From contig CANPXP010000002.1 of assembly GCA_947586255.1 (NCBI GenBank), forward strand, positions 54,787 to 118,786: DNA of 64,000 bases. Reading direction: 5' to 3'. Positions 42,078 through 51,135 of the stretch are shown in pieces. The first letter of the stretch is position 1, and every line of letters begins with the position of its first letter. The translations under genes and the position numbers were made by a program. Origin of the DNA: an uncultured Lachnospiraceae bacterium. GTDB lineage: Bacteria; Bacillota; Clostridia; Lachnospirales; Lachnospiraceae. Below the pieces are notes generated by a model. That model saw only the letters and a program-made list of their open reading frames with translations, searched no databases and was not told where the DNA came from.

Positions 42078-44573
42078 CTATGCATGCGCCGGTCTGTCGA
42101 TCAAAAGCGGCGTCAGCGCCAGAAGAAGGCTGCACGCCATATAGTTGCAGGGATGAAACACCCACTCGACAAGACCCGACACGGCGAAGACAATCAGGAG
42201 CGCCAGCGGCAGCGCGGCGCATTCCCTGTCTCCCCTGTGCCGGCGATAATATACAAAAGCCCGGACCAGCGTGCCCGCTCCGAATATGATAAACGCAATG
42301 CCGACGCCGATCCCGTGATCATACGCCACCTGCAGATAAATATTGTGCGCGTGGACGATATAATGTCCGTCCGGCTCCATGATCCCCATGTCGTCATGTC
42401 CGATTCGGTTCAAGTTCCGATAATAGACTCTGAATATATCCAGCCGGCCGTTCGTTCCGGCCTCCTCATCATCGACCGTCTCATCCTGTGCCGGCACGTC
42501 TACCTGCACATCCTGCGCCGAGGCGAGCAAAATCTCCTCCGTATCGACAGGCCGCAGGCCGTGGCGCATCTGCTCCCCCGCGTCGCTGACCATCTGGAGT
42601 GCATGCAGACTCCGCTCCTCCGGCATACCCAGTATTTTCATCTGGAATGTCTGGATAAAGCGCTGCAGCGTGATATAGTAATAGGAATCCATATCCCTGC
42701 CGTGCTCGATCTCGCTGGGAAGTTCCTCGATCTCATGCATAATCGGCCTTGCGACGACAGCCGGCATAATCCGCTGCGCCGTGAAGGCAACCGGAAAGCA
42801 CACGAGTGCCGCAAGCAGCATCATGCCGGCGCTTTGCAGCATATTTCTCCATCTGCGCTTCATGGAAAAGCACATGACGGGGACGACGACCACAACCGCC
42901 GCAAGGACTGCCAGATATCCCGTTCTGGACAGCGTAAACAGCAGATAGGCCGTGGAAAATCCAAGCACCAAAAGTTCCCTGTACACGCATCTGAGGCGCG
43001 GACATCTCCTGTACGCATCCAGAAATTTGACGAGCCCCGCGCACACCACCAGCCCCAGATACACCCCTGTCATCGTCACCGTGTGAAAGATGAAGGGATA
43101 TCTGTAATACCGAAAGAACAGGTATGGTCTGTGCAGCAGGCAGTACACTGTCATCACGCCGAAATGGAGCAGAATCCCGTTGCACAGGTTGCGCAGCAGC
43201 AGCGCTTTCTTATCCCACGCCGCCATGTTCAGGTAGAACAGGCCGAAGGCGCACGCCAGATAAATCGGCCAGCCCCTCGTATTGCGCCGCCATACGATCA
43301 GTGCAAAAAATACCGCCGTAAACAGGCTATACCAGACGCAGATATCCCTGATCTGCCGCCGTATCAGAAAACGCACCGTACCGATGATGACGACACCCGC
43401 CAGAGCAGCCGCCCAGACGGTAAGCTTCAGCGCCAGAATCTCCGCTTCTTCCGGATCTTCCAGCGCCGCCGCGGTCGCCGTATAGTACCTGGACCCCAGG
43501 ATCAGCGCGGCCGCCGCATACAGCAAATTGACAACGTTAAAAATATCTCTGCCCTTGTAGGTCACAATCACCGCCAGCGCCAGAAAGATCAGCATCTGCC
43601 GGTATGCCACATCATGATAAATCTCATACAGGGCGTTCATATAATTGCAGCACGCCCAGATCGCGCCGGCAAAAAACGCCGTCTGCAGATAGTTCTGCCA
43701 CTCCCCCGCAAGGACAGTTGTGAGCGTCCTGTCCGACGCACAGCCTGTCCTGTCATGGCGCACGGCATACAGCAGAACCGCTGCCGCCAGAATAATACCC
43801 GCTTCATAAAAGAGTATGCAAACCGCATTGGTGGTAAACAGCCTGCACGGCCAGACGGCGACAAAGGCCGCCGCTCCCGCAGTCACGATCAGAGGCGAGC
43901 AGACCGCCTTCACAGTCTGTTCTACCGTGACAAGCACATTCCGCTCCGGCCTGCTCCGGTAATAGCGTCCCGTGAGATATGTCACGGCAGCGCCCACCAG
44001 CAGCAAAACCACATCACAGACAAGCGTTCTGCCCTTGCGCAGCGGCGCCTCATACTCGTATGCCGCAGTCATGCAGCGCTCCGTATCCTCGATGTTGTCG
44101 TAGTAGAGCGCCCCGATATATATATTGCCCGTATCCGCCGTGTTTTCATACGCGACACGGAAAGGTTCCTCCATTCCCTGTACCAGGAAATAGTATTCCC
44201 GTCCCACCTCCGTGTCAATATTGACCTGCACGGTACAGTAACCGGGCAGCGCTTTCATATCCTTCGTATCGATGACCTGCTGCATGATGATGTTCATCAT
44301 CCTGTCATACAGCACAAAGTTGAATTTTCCGCCGATCGTCCCTTCGGCAAAATAGATATCGATATTTTTCAACCTGTCGTACTGCGCGATGAACATCTGT
44401 TGAACCGTGCCGCCATCGACAATCTCCGCAGACTCCTCGACGATCTGTTCGTCGGTTCCGGAGACAATCGTCTCCTTCACCAGCCTGAGCGGCCAGAGCG
44501 CCAGTGCCGCGCATATGACAATAATCCATACAGTCGAACAGATCGCCTGTCTCTTATAAAGAATCCTGTCCAT
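42078..44573 (-). CDS. Large Wzy/WaaL-type O-antigen ligase or polymerase
   Basis: An 831-residue membrane protein, nearly twice the usual Wzy length. An N-terminal extracytoplasmic domain (about 40-170) between two helices may bind a glycan or lipid. About twelve more helices follow. A second large outer loop (about 600-740) ends in HAHNIYLQVAYDHGIG near residue 740, the Wzy_C/ligase signature with the catalytic histidine. It would polymerise repeat units or attach glycan to an acceptor (lipid or protein). It has its own promoter and is the first gene of the pgl-like operon. Ligase and polymerase cannot be separated by sequence alone. Confidence 0.88.
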   Translation of the reverse strand: MDRILYKRQAICSTVWIIVICAALALWPLRLVKETIVSGTDEQIVEESAEIVDGGTVQQMFIAQYDRLKNIDIYFAEGTIGGKFNFVLYDRMMNIIMQQVIDTKDMKALPGYCTVQVNIDTEVGREYYFLVQGMEEPFRVAYENTADTGNIYIGALYYDNIEDTERCMTAAYEYEAPLRKGRTLVCDVVLLLVGAAVTYLTGRYYRSRPERNVLVTVEQTVKAVCSPLIVTAGAAAFVAVWPCRLFTTNAVCILFYEAGIILAAAVLLYAVRHDRTGCASDRTLTTVLAGEWQNYLQTAFFAGAIWACCNYMNALYEIYHDVAYRQMLIFLALAVIVTYKGRDIFNVVNLLYAAAALILGSRYYTATAAALEDPEEAEILALKLTVWAAALAGVVIIGTVRFLIRRQIRDICVWYSLFTAVFFALIVWRRNTRGWPIYLACAFGLFYLNMAAWDKKALLLRNLCNGILLHFGVMTVYCLLHRPYLFFRYYRYPFIFHTVTMTGVYLGLVVCAGLVKFLDAYRRCPRLRCVYRELLVLGFSTAYLLFTLSRTGYLAVLAAVVVVVPVMCFSMKRRWRNMLQSAGMMLLAALVCFPVAFTAQRIMPAVVARPIMHEIEELPSEIEHGRDMDSYYYITLQRFIQTFQMKILGMPEERSLHALQMVSDAGEQMRHGLRPVDTEEILLASAQDVQVDVPAQDETVDDEEAGTNGRLDIFRVYYRNLNRIGHDDMGIMEPDGHYIVHAHNIYLQVAYDHGIGVGIAFIIFGAGTLVRAFVYYRRHRGDRECAALPLALLIVFAVSGLVEWVFHPCNYMACSLLLALTPLLIDRPAHA

Positions 44574-44684
44574 TTTCCACCTTGCCGCAAAATACTTTTA
44601 CATTTTAGTATAGCACGGAAAGTCAAATTTTACAAACCTTCTCGCCGCACGCGTTCCGCTCCGAAGAATACGCCTCCCGCTCTC
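44574..44684. other. Intergenic region with promoter
   Basis: A 111-base gap between the DUF6020-like gene and the large ligase gene. It contains the promoter at 44607-44635. I see no convincing terminator for the upstream gene. Confidence 0.5.
44607..44635 (-). promoter_or_regulatory. Sigma-A type promoter for the pgl-like operon
   Basis: On the minus strand TTGTAA (44630-44635) is followed after 17 bases by TATACT (44607-44612). Transcription would start near 44600, about 27 bases before the ATG of the 831-residue membrane protein. It should drive the ligase, pglF, pglE, pglC and following genes. Confidence 0.65.
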
Positions 44685-46499
44685 TCACAGCTCCTCCGCC
44701 AGCATCGCCGCAAAGAGCGGCATCCCGAACCAGAAGATCAGCACATAGCGCGGCAGATACGTCGGTCCCAGAAGCACCGTCAGCCAGATAAGCAGCACCA
44801 GCAGGTACGGGATCACCAGCTGATACTTCCTGCGGTACAGCACATAGGTAAACACGTAGGCAATCCCCCAGAAGATAGCGCCCGGCGAGTACAGCATGGA
44901 CCAGATCGGTATCTTCTCCTGTGAGATCTCCAGGGCCAGCTTCCTGTACGCCTCGTCCAGCCAGGGAATCTTGCTGTCCCGATAGCCGGGTTCCTCCACC
45001 TCATAGCCGAAATAGGAGCTGTCCTCATAAGTGAACGTGAACACCGTATTGCCGGAATAGACGTCGATCACCGTGTCCGGATACCAGAAGCCATAGGAAT
45101 TCACAAGCCATGCGTTGAGGTAGGACAGCGGCTTTTTCAGGCCGATGCGCAGCCACAGTTCTATGTATCTGGATCTGTCCTTCTCGAACATATCGTTCCG
45201 AAAGTGCACCTTGACGGGATCGGACAGTTTCGGGTTATACAGAACAAGCGCCTCTTCCGGCAGAATTTCATGGAGGATCTCCACATCCTCCGGCGCAAAG
45301 CTCTCCCTGTTGAATTTGTAGGTTCTCGCCAGCTGCTGAATCGGCACCGTGAGTATTTCCTGATTCTCTCCGCCCTGCGCGTGGAATACGGCCGCCAGCC
45401 CGCCGTTTATGAGGAAAAACGCCAGAAAAACCGCCGCCAGCAGAGCGCACAGCTTCTTTATGTATGCCCTGTGATAAAAAAGCAGGGCGCAGGACATGAC
45501 AGCGAAGGCGTAGACGCCGTTCTTTCTGAGAAGCATCATCGCCACAGCCCAAAACGCAAAGAGAAACATCTTTTTCCCAGAGGCAAAAAACGCCGCCGCG
45601 TTACCCCCCCCCATATCAAGGAGGACAAGCAGCAGCATGAGAAGCGCCACCGTGAAGAGCGTGTCTTTGGCCGAGCAGAGCGTAAACATGACGATAACGG
45701 GAAAGAAAGCAAAATAGAGCAGCGAGAGAATGCGGATGCCCTTGGCGATCTTTTTTCGCCGCATAAAGGAAAGCAGGCAGGTAAATCCCCCCGCCACGAT
45801 CACCATCTGCAGGACCGTATAACAGGCGATACCCAGATTGTAGGAATCCGTCGCTTTGTGCACGGCGCACACGATACCGCCGAGCAGCAGCACATGCACC
45901 AGCGGGTGATGCGTATAGAACGTCCTGGACGCCACCTGTAGCCACTCCTCCTGCGCATCATAGACAAAAAATCCCGGATAAACCGCAAGGAAAACCGGAA
46001 ACCAGCACAGAAGCAGGAAGCAAAAAGTCAGGAGATTAACGTATTTGGCGGCTTTGGCCGGCGTGTCGGGAAGCCGGATATGCTCCGCCAGCGCTTTCTT
46101 TTTCTCCTCAATCCCCGCCAGATAATCCCAGAATTTCCGTATCAGAATCGTAAAAAGACACGTGAGGACAGGCAGGGATGTCCACAGTCCGATATCTTTA
46201 AAATTCACATTGCCCACCGATTCCAGGCGGACGCCGAACAGCATCGCCACAGTGAAGCAAAGGGAAAAAACCGCCGACAGCAGCCAGCCCCTCCTATCAT
46301 GCAGATCGATGGTCTTCAATGACCGGCTGACCGCATACAGACACAAAAGCCAGACAAAGACAGAAAAAATGCTGTTGGTAAATCCCAGCATATTTTCCTT
46401 AAGGTTCAGTACCTGCGGAAGGCAGAGCGTTCCCGCCGTCGCGATCAGAAAGGCCGCCGTATTCAGTTTCAGTTTTGTTCCAAATTCGTTGTCACTCAT
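44685..46499 (-). CDS. DUF6020-like polytopic membrane protein with G9 tract
   Basis: A 604-residue membrane protein. The ATG at 46499 overlaps the GT2 stop as ATGA. About twelve helices; YPGFFVYDAQEEW followed by THHPLVHVLL is the outer Asp plus HHP pattern shared with the paralogue at 25255-26916. A soluble region near residues 400-520 precedes the last helices. It may be a GT-C-like enzyme that takes sugars from the lipid made by the GtrB-like GT2 directly upstream. Nine G bases (45604-45612 as C on the plus strand) encode Gly-Gly-Gly near residue 296 and could slip. Confidence 0.83.
   Translation of the reverse strand: MSDNEFGTKLKLNTAAFLIATAGTLCLPQVLNLKENMLGFTNSIFSVFVWLLCLYAVSRSLKTIDLHDRRGWLLSAVFSLCFTVAMLFGVRLESVGNVNFKDIGLWTSLPVLTCLFTILIRKFWDYLAGIEEKKKALAEHIRLPDTPAKAAKYVNLLTFCFLLLCWFPVFLAVYPGFFVYDAQEEWLQVASRTFYTHHPLVHVLLLGGIVCAVHKATDSYNLGIACYTVLQMVIVAGGFTCLLSFMRRKKIAKGIRILSLLYFAFFPVIVMFTLCSAKDTLFTVALLMLLLVLLDMGGGNAAAFFASGKKMFLFAFWAVAMMLLRKNGVYAFAVMSCALLFYHRAYIKKLCALLAAVFLAFFLINGGLAAVFHAQGGENQEILTVPIQQLARTYKFNRESFAPEDVEILHEILPEEALVLYNPKLSDPVKVHFRNDMFEKDRSRYIELWLRIGLKKPLSYLNAWLVNSYGFWYPDTVIDVYSGNTVFTFTYEDSSYFGYEVEEPGYRDSKIPWLDEAYRKLALEISQEKIPIWSMLYSPGAIFWGIAYVFTYVLYRRKYQLVIPYLLVLLIWLTVLLGPTYLPRYVLIFWFGMPLFAAMLAEEL
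45604..45612. repeat. Nine-base homopolymer (C9 plus strand, G9 in coding strand)
   Basis: Nine uninterrupted C bases inside the DUF6020-like gene, read as ATG GGG GGG GGT. The present length keeps the frame open. It is the second G9 tract in the window, again in a polytopic membrane-protein gene, and a candidate phase-variation site. Confidence 0.85.
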
Positions 46500-47470
46500 G
46501 GTTTCTCTGTCGTCTCCGCAGTTGATGGCGCCGCGCCGGAATCCGCGTTGACGCACTCCCTGATTACATACTGCGGCGAATTGTTGAGAGAAATATAGAT
46601 TCTCCCGATATACTCCCCGATCAGTCCCATCATCAGCATAACCATGCCGCCCAGAAAGACAATCGCCGCCATCAGAGCGCTGTAGCCGACCGGCACGTTG
46701 GGATTCACAAATTTCTTGATCACCGTATAGACGCCGTACAGAAGCCCCGCGCAGGCGGTCAGCGTCCCCACCGTCGTCGCAATCCGAAGCGGCTTGATGC
46801 TGAATGCGGTGAAGCCGTTGAACCACAGCGCGAGCAGCTTGCCGATCGTGTAACCGGAGTTTCCGATCTCCCGCTCCCTGTGCGTCACATCCACGTTCGT
46901 CACCCGCTTGGTCGTGCGCAGCACCAGACCGATCACATAAGGATATGGATTCGTGTAGCGTGTCATCTCGTCTACCACGAATCTTCTCGCGGCAAAATAG
47001 CTGGACAGATACAGCCCTTTCGGCTTGCCGAGCATCACACGCACCATGAGCTCGTTGATCCTGCTGCCGAAATTGCGAAAAATCGAATGCTTTTTCTGCG
47101 CGTATCTCGCGTAGACGACATCGTACCCCTCCTCCAGCTTGTCAAGCAGCTTACCAACCTCCGCGGCCGGCGTCTGCCCGTCGTCGTCCAGGCAGACCAC
47201 GATATCGCCGTGCGCGTGGCGAAAGCCCGCCATGAGCGCCGCGTGCTGTCCGAAATTCCTGGCCAGGCTGATGCCGCAGATATCCCGCCTCTGTTCGCAT
47301 ATAGCCCGAATGGTCTCATAGGTATCGTCCGGCGAGCAGTCGTTCACCAGCACAATCTCATAGGCGTAAGCGCTCAATTCGCCCATCGCCGCGTCGATCT
47401 CATCCACCACCCTGCCGATCGTCTGCGCCGAGCGGTAACAGGGTATCACAAAACTCACAAGCTTACTCAT
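46496..47470 (-). CDS. GtrB/DPM1-like polyprenyl-phosphate glycosyltransferase
   Basis: A 324-residue GT2 enzyme with two C-terminal membrane helices, the layout of GtrB/ArnC/dolichol-phosphate mannose synthases. FVIPCYRSAQTIG, LVNDCSPDDT, ISLARNFGQHAALMAG and VCLDDDGQTP are the donor and metal-binding blocks; HREREIGNSGYTIGKL precedes the membrane part. It would make undecaprenyl-phosphate-sugar for GT-C enzymes outside, possibly the DUF6020-like protein downstream. The start at 47470 has GGAG 6 bases upstream. A GtrA-like flippase is encoded at 54235-54705. Confidence 0.92.
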   Translation of the reverse strand: MSKLVSFVIPCYRSAQTIGRVVDEIDAAMGELSAYAYEIVLVNDCSPDDTYETIRAICEQRRDICGISLARNFGQHAALMAGFRHAHGDIVVCLDDDGQTPAAEVGKLLDKLEEGYDVVYARYAQKKHSIFRNFGSRINELMVRVMLGKPKGLYLSSYFAARRFVVDEMTRYTNPYPYVIGLVLRTTKRVTNVDVTHREREIGNSGYTIGKLLALWFNGFTAFSIKPLRIATTVGTLTACAGLLYGVYTVIKKFVNPNVPVGYSALMAAIVFLGGMVMLMMGLIGEYIGRIYISLNNSPQYVIRECVNADSGAAPSTAETTEKP

Positions 47471-48023
47471 CGCCATCTCCGTTTCCGGAGGCGCGGCCCG
47501 TTACCTGCGCCTCCCACATGCCCCGATCTATCTCCATGAACCTGACCTCCCGCACGCCCTGCACGGTCGACACCGTCTCTCTGCGGTCTGTCAGCCGAAA
47601 ACCTGCGCGTCTGTAGCTTTTCTCCGCCCCGATATTGTCCGCGAGAAACCGCAGAAAAACCTTGTCCAGGCCGAGTTCCGCAAAAGCATACTCCAGCGCC
47701 AGCGCCGCGGCAGCCGTACCGTATCCGCAGCCCAGCGCGTCCTCCTCCCCGATAAAGACGCCGTACTCCGCCGTCTTCGCCACTCTGTCGATATCGCGAA
47801 GATAGACGCTGCCGATCTCCCTGCCGCCGGACAGACAGATGATAAACTGCGCCACATGCCCGGGCTCCACCTGGCTGCGGATCCATTCCCTGTGCCCCTC
47901 CTCGGTGAAGAGCTCCTGATAGATAAAATTCTTTCGCACAAAATCGCGGTTGCGCCACGCCACAATCTTTTCCGTATCGTCTGCCGTCATCGGGCGAAGA
48001 TACACGCTCCCTCTCTCTGTCAT
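47463..48023 (-). CDS. GNAT acetyltransferase (WecD- or PseH-like candidate)
   Basis: A 186-residue GNAT/RimJ-like protein. The start overlaps the upstream membrane gene stop as ATGA. VYLRPMTADDTEKIVAWRN is the N-terminal block; LGCGYGTAAAALALEYAF with the G-x-G-x-G/A pattern binds acetyl-CoA; NIGAEKSYRRAGF is the last block. In sugar clusters such enzymes acetylate 4-amino-6-deoxy sugars, as WecD does for dTDP-Fuc4N and PseH for the Pse precursor. The WecE-like aminotransferase two genes upstream favours a WecD-like role; the lack of another PseH candidate in the window is a rival argument. Confidence 0.87.
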   Translation of the reverse strand: MTERGSVYLRPMTADDTEKIVAWRNRDFVRKNFIYQELFTEEGHREWIRSQVEPGHVAQFIICLSGGREIGSVYLRDIDRVAKTAEYGVFIGEEDALGCGYGTAAAALALEYAFAELGLDKVFLRFLADNIGAEKSYRRAGFRLTDRRETVSTVQGVREVRFMEIDRGMWEAQVTGRASGNGDGDE

Positions 48024-49867
48024 GCGCCCTCCTCCGCCGTCCGCATAAAACGCCAGACGCCATATTGCTCTCCGATGGCATCCGTCTGCTCGGCCTGCAC
48101 CCCAATCCCCTGGGCGGCATAATAATCGGTGAACGCCCGGAGCACACTGTCGCACTCCTGCCGGGATACGATCAGATATACGTCATCGCGATCCAGAAGC
48201 GCATCCGCCGCGGATTGTATCTCGCAGCGGGCCAGCTTTTCATCGTAGAGCGGGCTCTTGCAGTTCCAGCCTCCCACAATGTCATAATTGGCATAGTCAT
48301 TGCCCCGTTCCGCAAACAGCCGCCGCGAAAAACGCACCGTGGAATACACGTCCTCAAAATAAAAACAAGCTTCCCGCTCCCTGCAATAGGCGTCTATCGC
48401 ATACCATTCCCGATTGATCTCCGCCCTCTGTTCCTGATCTCCGCGCACACCCTGCACGCTGTCCGGAAGGCTCACGGCGGCAAGCACGGCGAAAACCGCC
48501 GTGATTCCCCACAGCAATCCGCGCCCTTTTCCCCGCTCTCTGTCACAGGCGGCACGGCACAGCCGAACAGCCAGGGCGGCCAGCAGGGCAAATTCCAACA
48601 GGTACAAGGAATGTGTGATCCGCTCCGGATCACGTCCCCGAAACAGAATAAAAAGCCACAGAGCGCTCCGCACAAAAGCAAGCAGCGCAAGCTGCCACAC
48701 AAAATCGTACCGCCGCAGCAATCCGGCCGCGCGGCCCTCGTCCCCGCCGCCATTCTTCTCAGGCTCCCTCCTCCTGCGCCGCGCCGCCATCCCCGCCGCG
48801 AACACCGCCGCGTACGCCCAGAGGACGAACGCGTTGTAGGGCGCGTCGCCGCCGACTCCTCCATGCGTCGTGCGGTACAGATAACTCTTGAGAACTTCCG
48901 GCGCGATTGCCGCATAGTTCCCTGCAATTTCCGGCGCATCGCCGGCGTAATCCGCCAGCCGTTCCAGCATCTGCGTATCGATCGTCTCGTCCAGTCCGAA
49001 ATCATAATTGCGCAGCAATTGCTGCTGTTCGCCCGTCACACCAAGCCGCGTCAATTCTTCCCGATACCGATCATCTGTAATCAGTTCAGGATAATAATCA
49101 TATATCTTTGTCCTCGCATCAAAAAAGCGGCGGAAATCCTGCCAATCCTCACTGCCGTAAGCCGCACAGTCCGCCGCCGTCAAGAGCAGCATACCTGTCA
49201 GCACAGACGCAAACACGGTTCCGTAACGGATCAGATTGTCCCTGTCGAAAATCTTCTTCTCCGCTGTCAGCCGACAGAATCCCGCAAGACACACGAGCGG
49301 AAAAGACAGCAGAAACATCTCCGTCCGCAGCATATAGGCGACAAGCGCCAGAACGACGGGCGCGATGCTCTTTACAATAAATTGTTTTGTGTCCAGCCCT
49401 TCCGGCGTTGTCAGAAACAGGAACAGCGCGGCGGCCGCCAGCATGGCGCAGGTGATCGTGTACTGTACGTCGACGAGATGGTTCAGCCAGATGCCCCACT
49501 GAAAAAGCGACAAAAGCGCCAGCCACAGCAATTTGCCCGCAGCGCCGTCCCGCAGACCGCACAGCCTCACGCCGATCAGATACAGACTGCCGAACTGGCA
49601 CAGACACAGGAAAAGCCCGTACCAGGGAACGGGCCTGCAGATCCTGTAGAGCAGCGCCAGAAACGCGCCGAGCGGATAGAGCGTCTGCATATTGTGCCCG
49701 TCGGGCGTGCCGGTATAGACGCCCGACATGATGTCGTGCATCAGGGCGTCGTCGTTCAAGTCATAGTAAAAGTCAAAAAACAGTCCCATAAGCAGCACGT
49801 TGACCGCCATGACCGTCAATACCAGTATACAGTTCTCATATTTTCGCAATCCCGCACTGCGCTTCAT
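48020..49867 (-). CDS. Polytopic membrane protein of unknown family
   Basis: A 615-residue protein starting 8 bases after AGAGG. About ten helices lie in residues 15-240 and 350-470. An early outer loop reads YYDLNDDALMHDIMSG, an acidic pair after helix 1 as in DUF6056 and GT-C enzymes. A hydrophilic section (about 245-345) and a C-terminal domain of about 150 residues lie outside the membrane part. It sits between the WecE-like and GNAT genes, with an ATGA overlap to the latter. A GT-C-like glycosyltransferase is my best guess; I do not recognise the family. Confidence 0.78.
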   Translation of the reverse strand: MKRSAGLRKYENCILVLTVMAVNVLLMGLFFDFYYDLNDDALMHDIMSGVYTGTPDGHNMQTLYPLGAFLALLYRICRPVPWYGLFLCLCQFGSLYLIGVRLCGLRDGAAGKLLWLALLSLFQWGIWLNHLVDVQYTITCAMLAAAALFLFLTTPEGLDTKQFIVKSIAPVVLALVAYMLRTEMFLLSFPLVCLAGFCRLTAEKKIFDRDNLIRYGTVFASVLTGMLLLTAADCAAYGSEDWQDFRRFFDARTKIYDYYPELITDDRYREELTRLGVTGEQQQLLRNYDFGLDETIDTQMLERLADYAGDAPEIAGNYAAIAPEVLKSYLYRTTHGGVGGDAPYNAFVLWAYAAVFAAGMAARRRRREPEKNGGGDEGRAAGLLRRYDFVWQLALLAFVRSALWLFILFRGRDPERITHSLYLLEFALLAALAVRLCRAACDRERGKGRGLLWGITAVFAVLAAVSLPDSVQGVRGDQEQRAEINREWYAIDAYCREREACFYFEDVYSTVRFSRRLFAERGNDYANYDIVGGWNCKSPLYDEKLARCEIQSAADALLDRDDVYLIVSRQECDSVLRAFTDYYAAQGIGVQAEQTDAIGEQYGVWRFMRTAEEGA

Positions 49868-49893
49868 GGGACATATCCTCTCGCGTTCCGCCG

Positions 49894-51024
49894 CTACTGC
49901 CGATAAAACGCTTTTACCTGCTCCGCAATATACTCTGTCTGATCGGCCGTCAGCTTATAGAACAAAGGCAGCCGCAGCAGACGCTCGCTCTCCTTCGTCG
50001 TGTACCTGTCCTCCCCGTGGAATCTGCCGTACCTGAGCCCCGCCGGCGCGGAGTGCAGCGGCACATAGTGGAATACCGACAGGATCTCCCTTTTTTTCAG
50101 GAAGTCAATCAGCCTGCTCCGCTCCTCCATATCCTTCGTCTTGATATAAAACATATGCGCGTTGTGGGTGCATTCCCGCGGAATGTGCGGCAGCTCGATC
50201 CTGCCCTCCTCCGCCAGCGGAGTGAGCATTTCCCAATATTGGTTCCATCTGTCCATCCGCGCCCGCGTGATCTCGTCGGCCAGCTCTAGCTGCGCGTACA
50301 GATAGGCCGCGTTCATATCGCTGGGAAGATAGGAAGAACCGTAATCCTGCCAGCGGTACTTGTCCACCTGTCCGCGAAAGTACTTGCTTCTGTCCGTCCC
50401 TTTCTCCCGGTAAATCTCCGCCTTCTCGATATATTTTTCATCCCGTATGAGCAGCGCCCCGCCCTCACCCATACTGAGATTCTTCGTCGCATGAAAGCTG
50501 AAGCAGCCGAAATCTCCGATTGTCCCCAGCGGCCGCCCCCTGTAGGAAGCCATGATCCCCTGCGCCGCGTCCTCGACGACCATCAGGCCGTGCCGCTTCG
50601 CAATATCCATGATCGTGTCCATCTCGCAGCCCACGCCCGCATAGTGCACCGGCACGATGACCTTCGTGCGCTCCGTGACGGCGTCCTCGATCAGCTTCTC
50701 GTCGATGTTCATGGTGTCCGGCCGAATGTCCACGAATACCGCCGTCGCCCCGCGCAGCACGAAGGCGTCCGCCGTGGAGACGAAGGTATAGGACGGCAGG
50801 ATCACCTCGTCGCCCTCCTTGATATCCGCAAGCAGCGCCGCCAGTTCCGTGGCGTGGGTGCAGGAGGTCGTGAGCAGACATTTCGCCGTGCCCGTCTTCT
50901 CCTCGATCCACTCGCTGCACTTCTTCGTAAAGGGACCGTCGCCGCAGATCTTCTCATTCTCCACGGCCTCCCGCATATATTCAAATTCCTTACCTGTAAA
51001 AGGGGGTACGTTAAAATTAATCAT
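49894..51024 (-). CDS. wecE: dTDP-4-keto-6-deoxyglucose aminotransferase (WecE/RffA-like)
   Basis: A 376-residue DegT-family enzyme. Lys181 in FSFHATKNLSMGEGG is the PLP lysine, at the same number as in E. coli WecE, and VVEDAAQG holds the PLP Asp. The opening INFNVPPFTGKEFEY and the TTSCTHATELAA segment are typical of WecE/RffA, which makes dTDP-4-amino-4,6-dideoxygalactose. The ATG at 51024 is chosen by family length, with GAGGAG about 10 bases upstream. A strong promoter lies at 51065-51094. The GNAT at 47463 may acetylate the product to Fuc4NAc. No dTDP-glucose genes are in the window. Confidence 0.92.
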   Translation of the reverse strand: MINFNVPPFTGKEFEYMREAVENEKICGDGPFTKKCSEWIEEKTGTAKCLLTTSCTHATELAALLADIKEGDEVILPSYTFVSTADAFVLRGATAVFVDIRPDTMNIDEKLIEDAVTERTKVIVPVHYAGVGCEMDTIMDIAKRHGLMVVEDAAQGIMASYRGRPLGTIGDFGCFSFHATKNLSMGEGGALLIRDEKYIEKAEIYREKGTDRSKYFRGQVDKYRWQDYGSSYLPSDMNAAYLYAQLELADEITRARMDRWNQYWEMLTPLAEEGRIELPHIPRECTHNAHMFYIKTKDMEERSRLIDFLKKREILSVFHYVPLHSAPAGLRYGRFHGEDRYTTKESERLLRLPLFYKLTADQTEYIAEQVKAFYRQ

Positions 51025-51064
51025 CGCTGCCGCTCTCCTCTTTTGGCTCGTCAAATCTGCGTCG

Positions 51065-51094
51065 ATTATATCACACGGCAGACCATATTGGCAA
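51065..51094 (-). promoter_or_regulatory. Extended -10 promoter for the wecE operon
   Basis: On the minus strand TTGCCA (51089-51094), an 18-base spacer ending in TGA, then a perfect TATAAT (51065-51070). The TGn just before the -10 makes it an extended -10 promoter. It would start transcription near 51058, about 34 bases before the wecE-like ATG. Confidence 0.65.
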
Positions 51095-51135
51095 TTCCGC
51101 CGCGCTCCGCCCGCAGCGCCGTATCCGCGCCGCCT

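Noticed and set aside
40212..44924. A very long open frame (about 1570 codons) on the plus strand
   Set aside because: It lies entirely opposite the pglF-like and ligase genes, whose proteins have clear families and start sites. Its translation is rich in His, Arg and Gln with no domain I recognise, as expected for antisense of GC-rich coding DNA.
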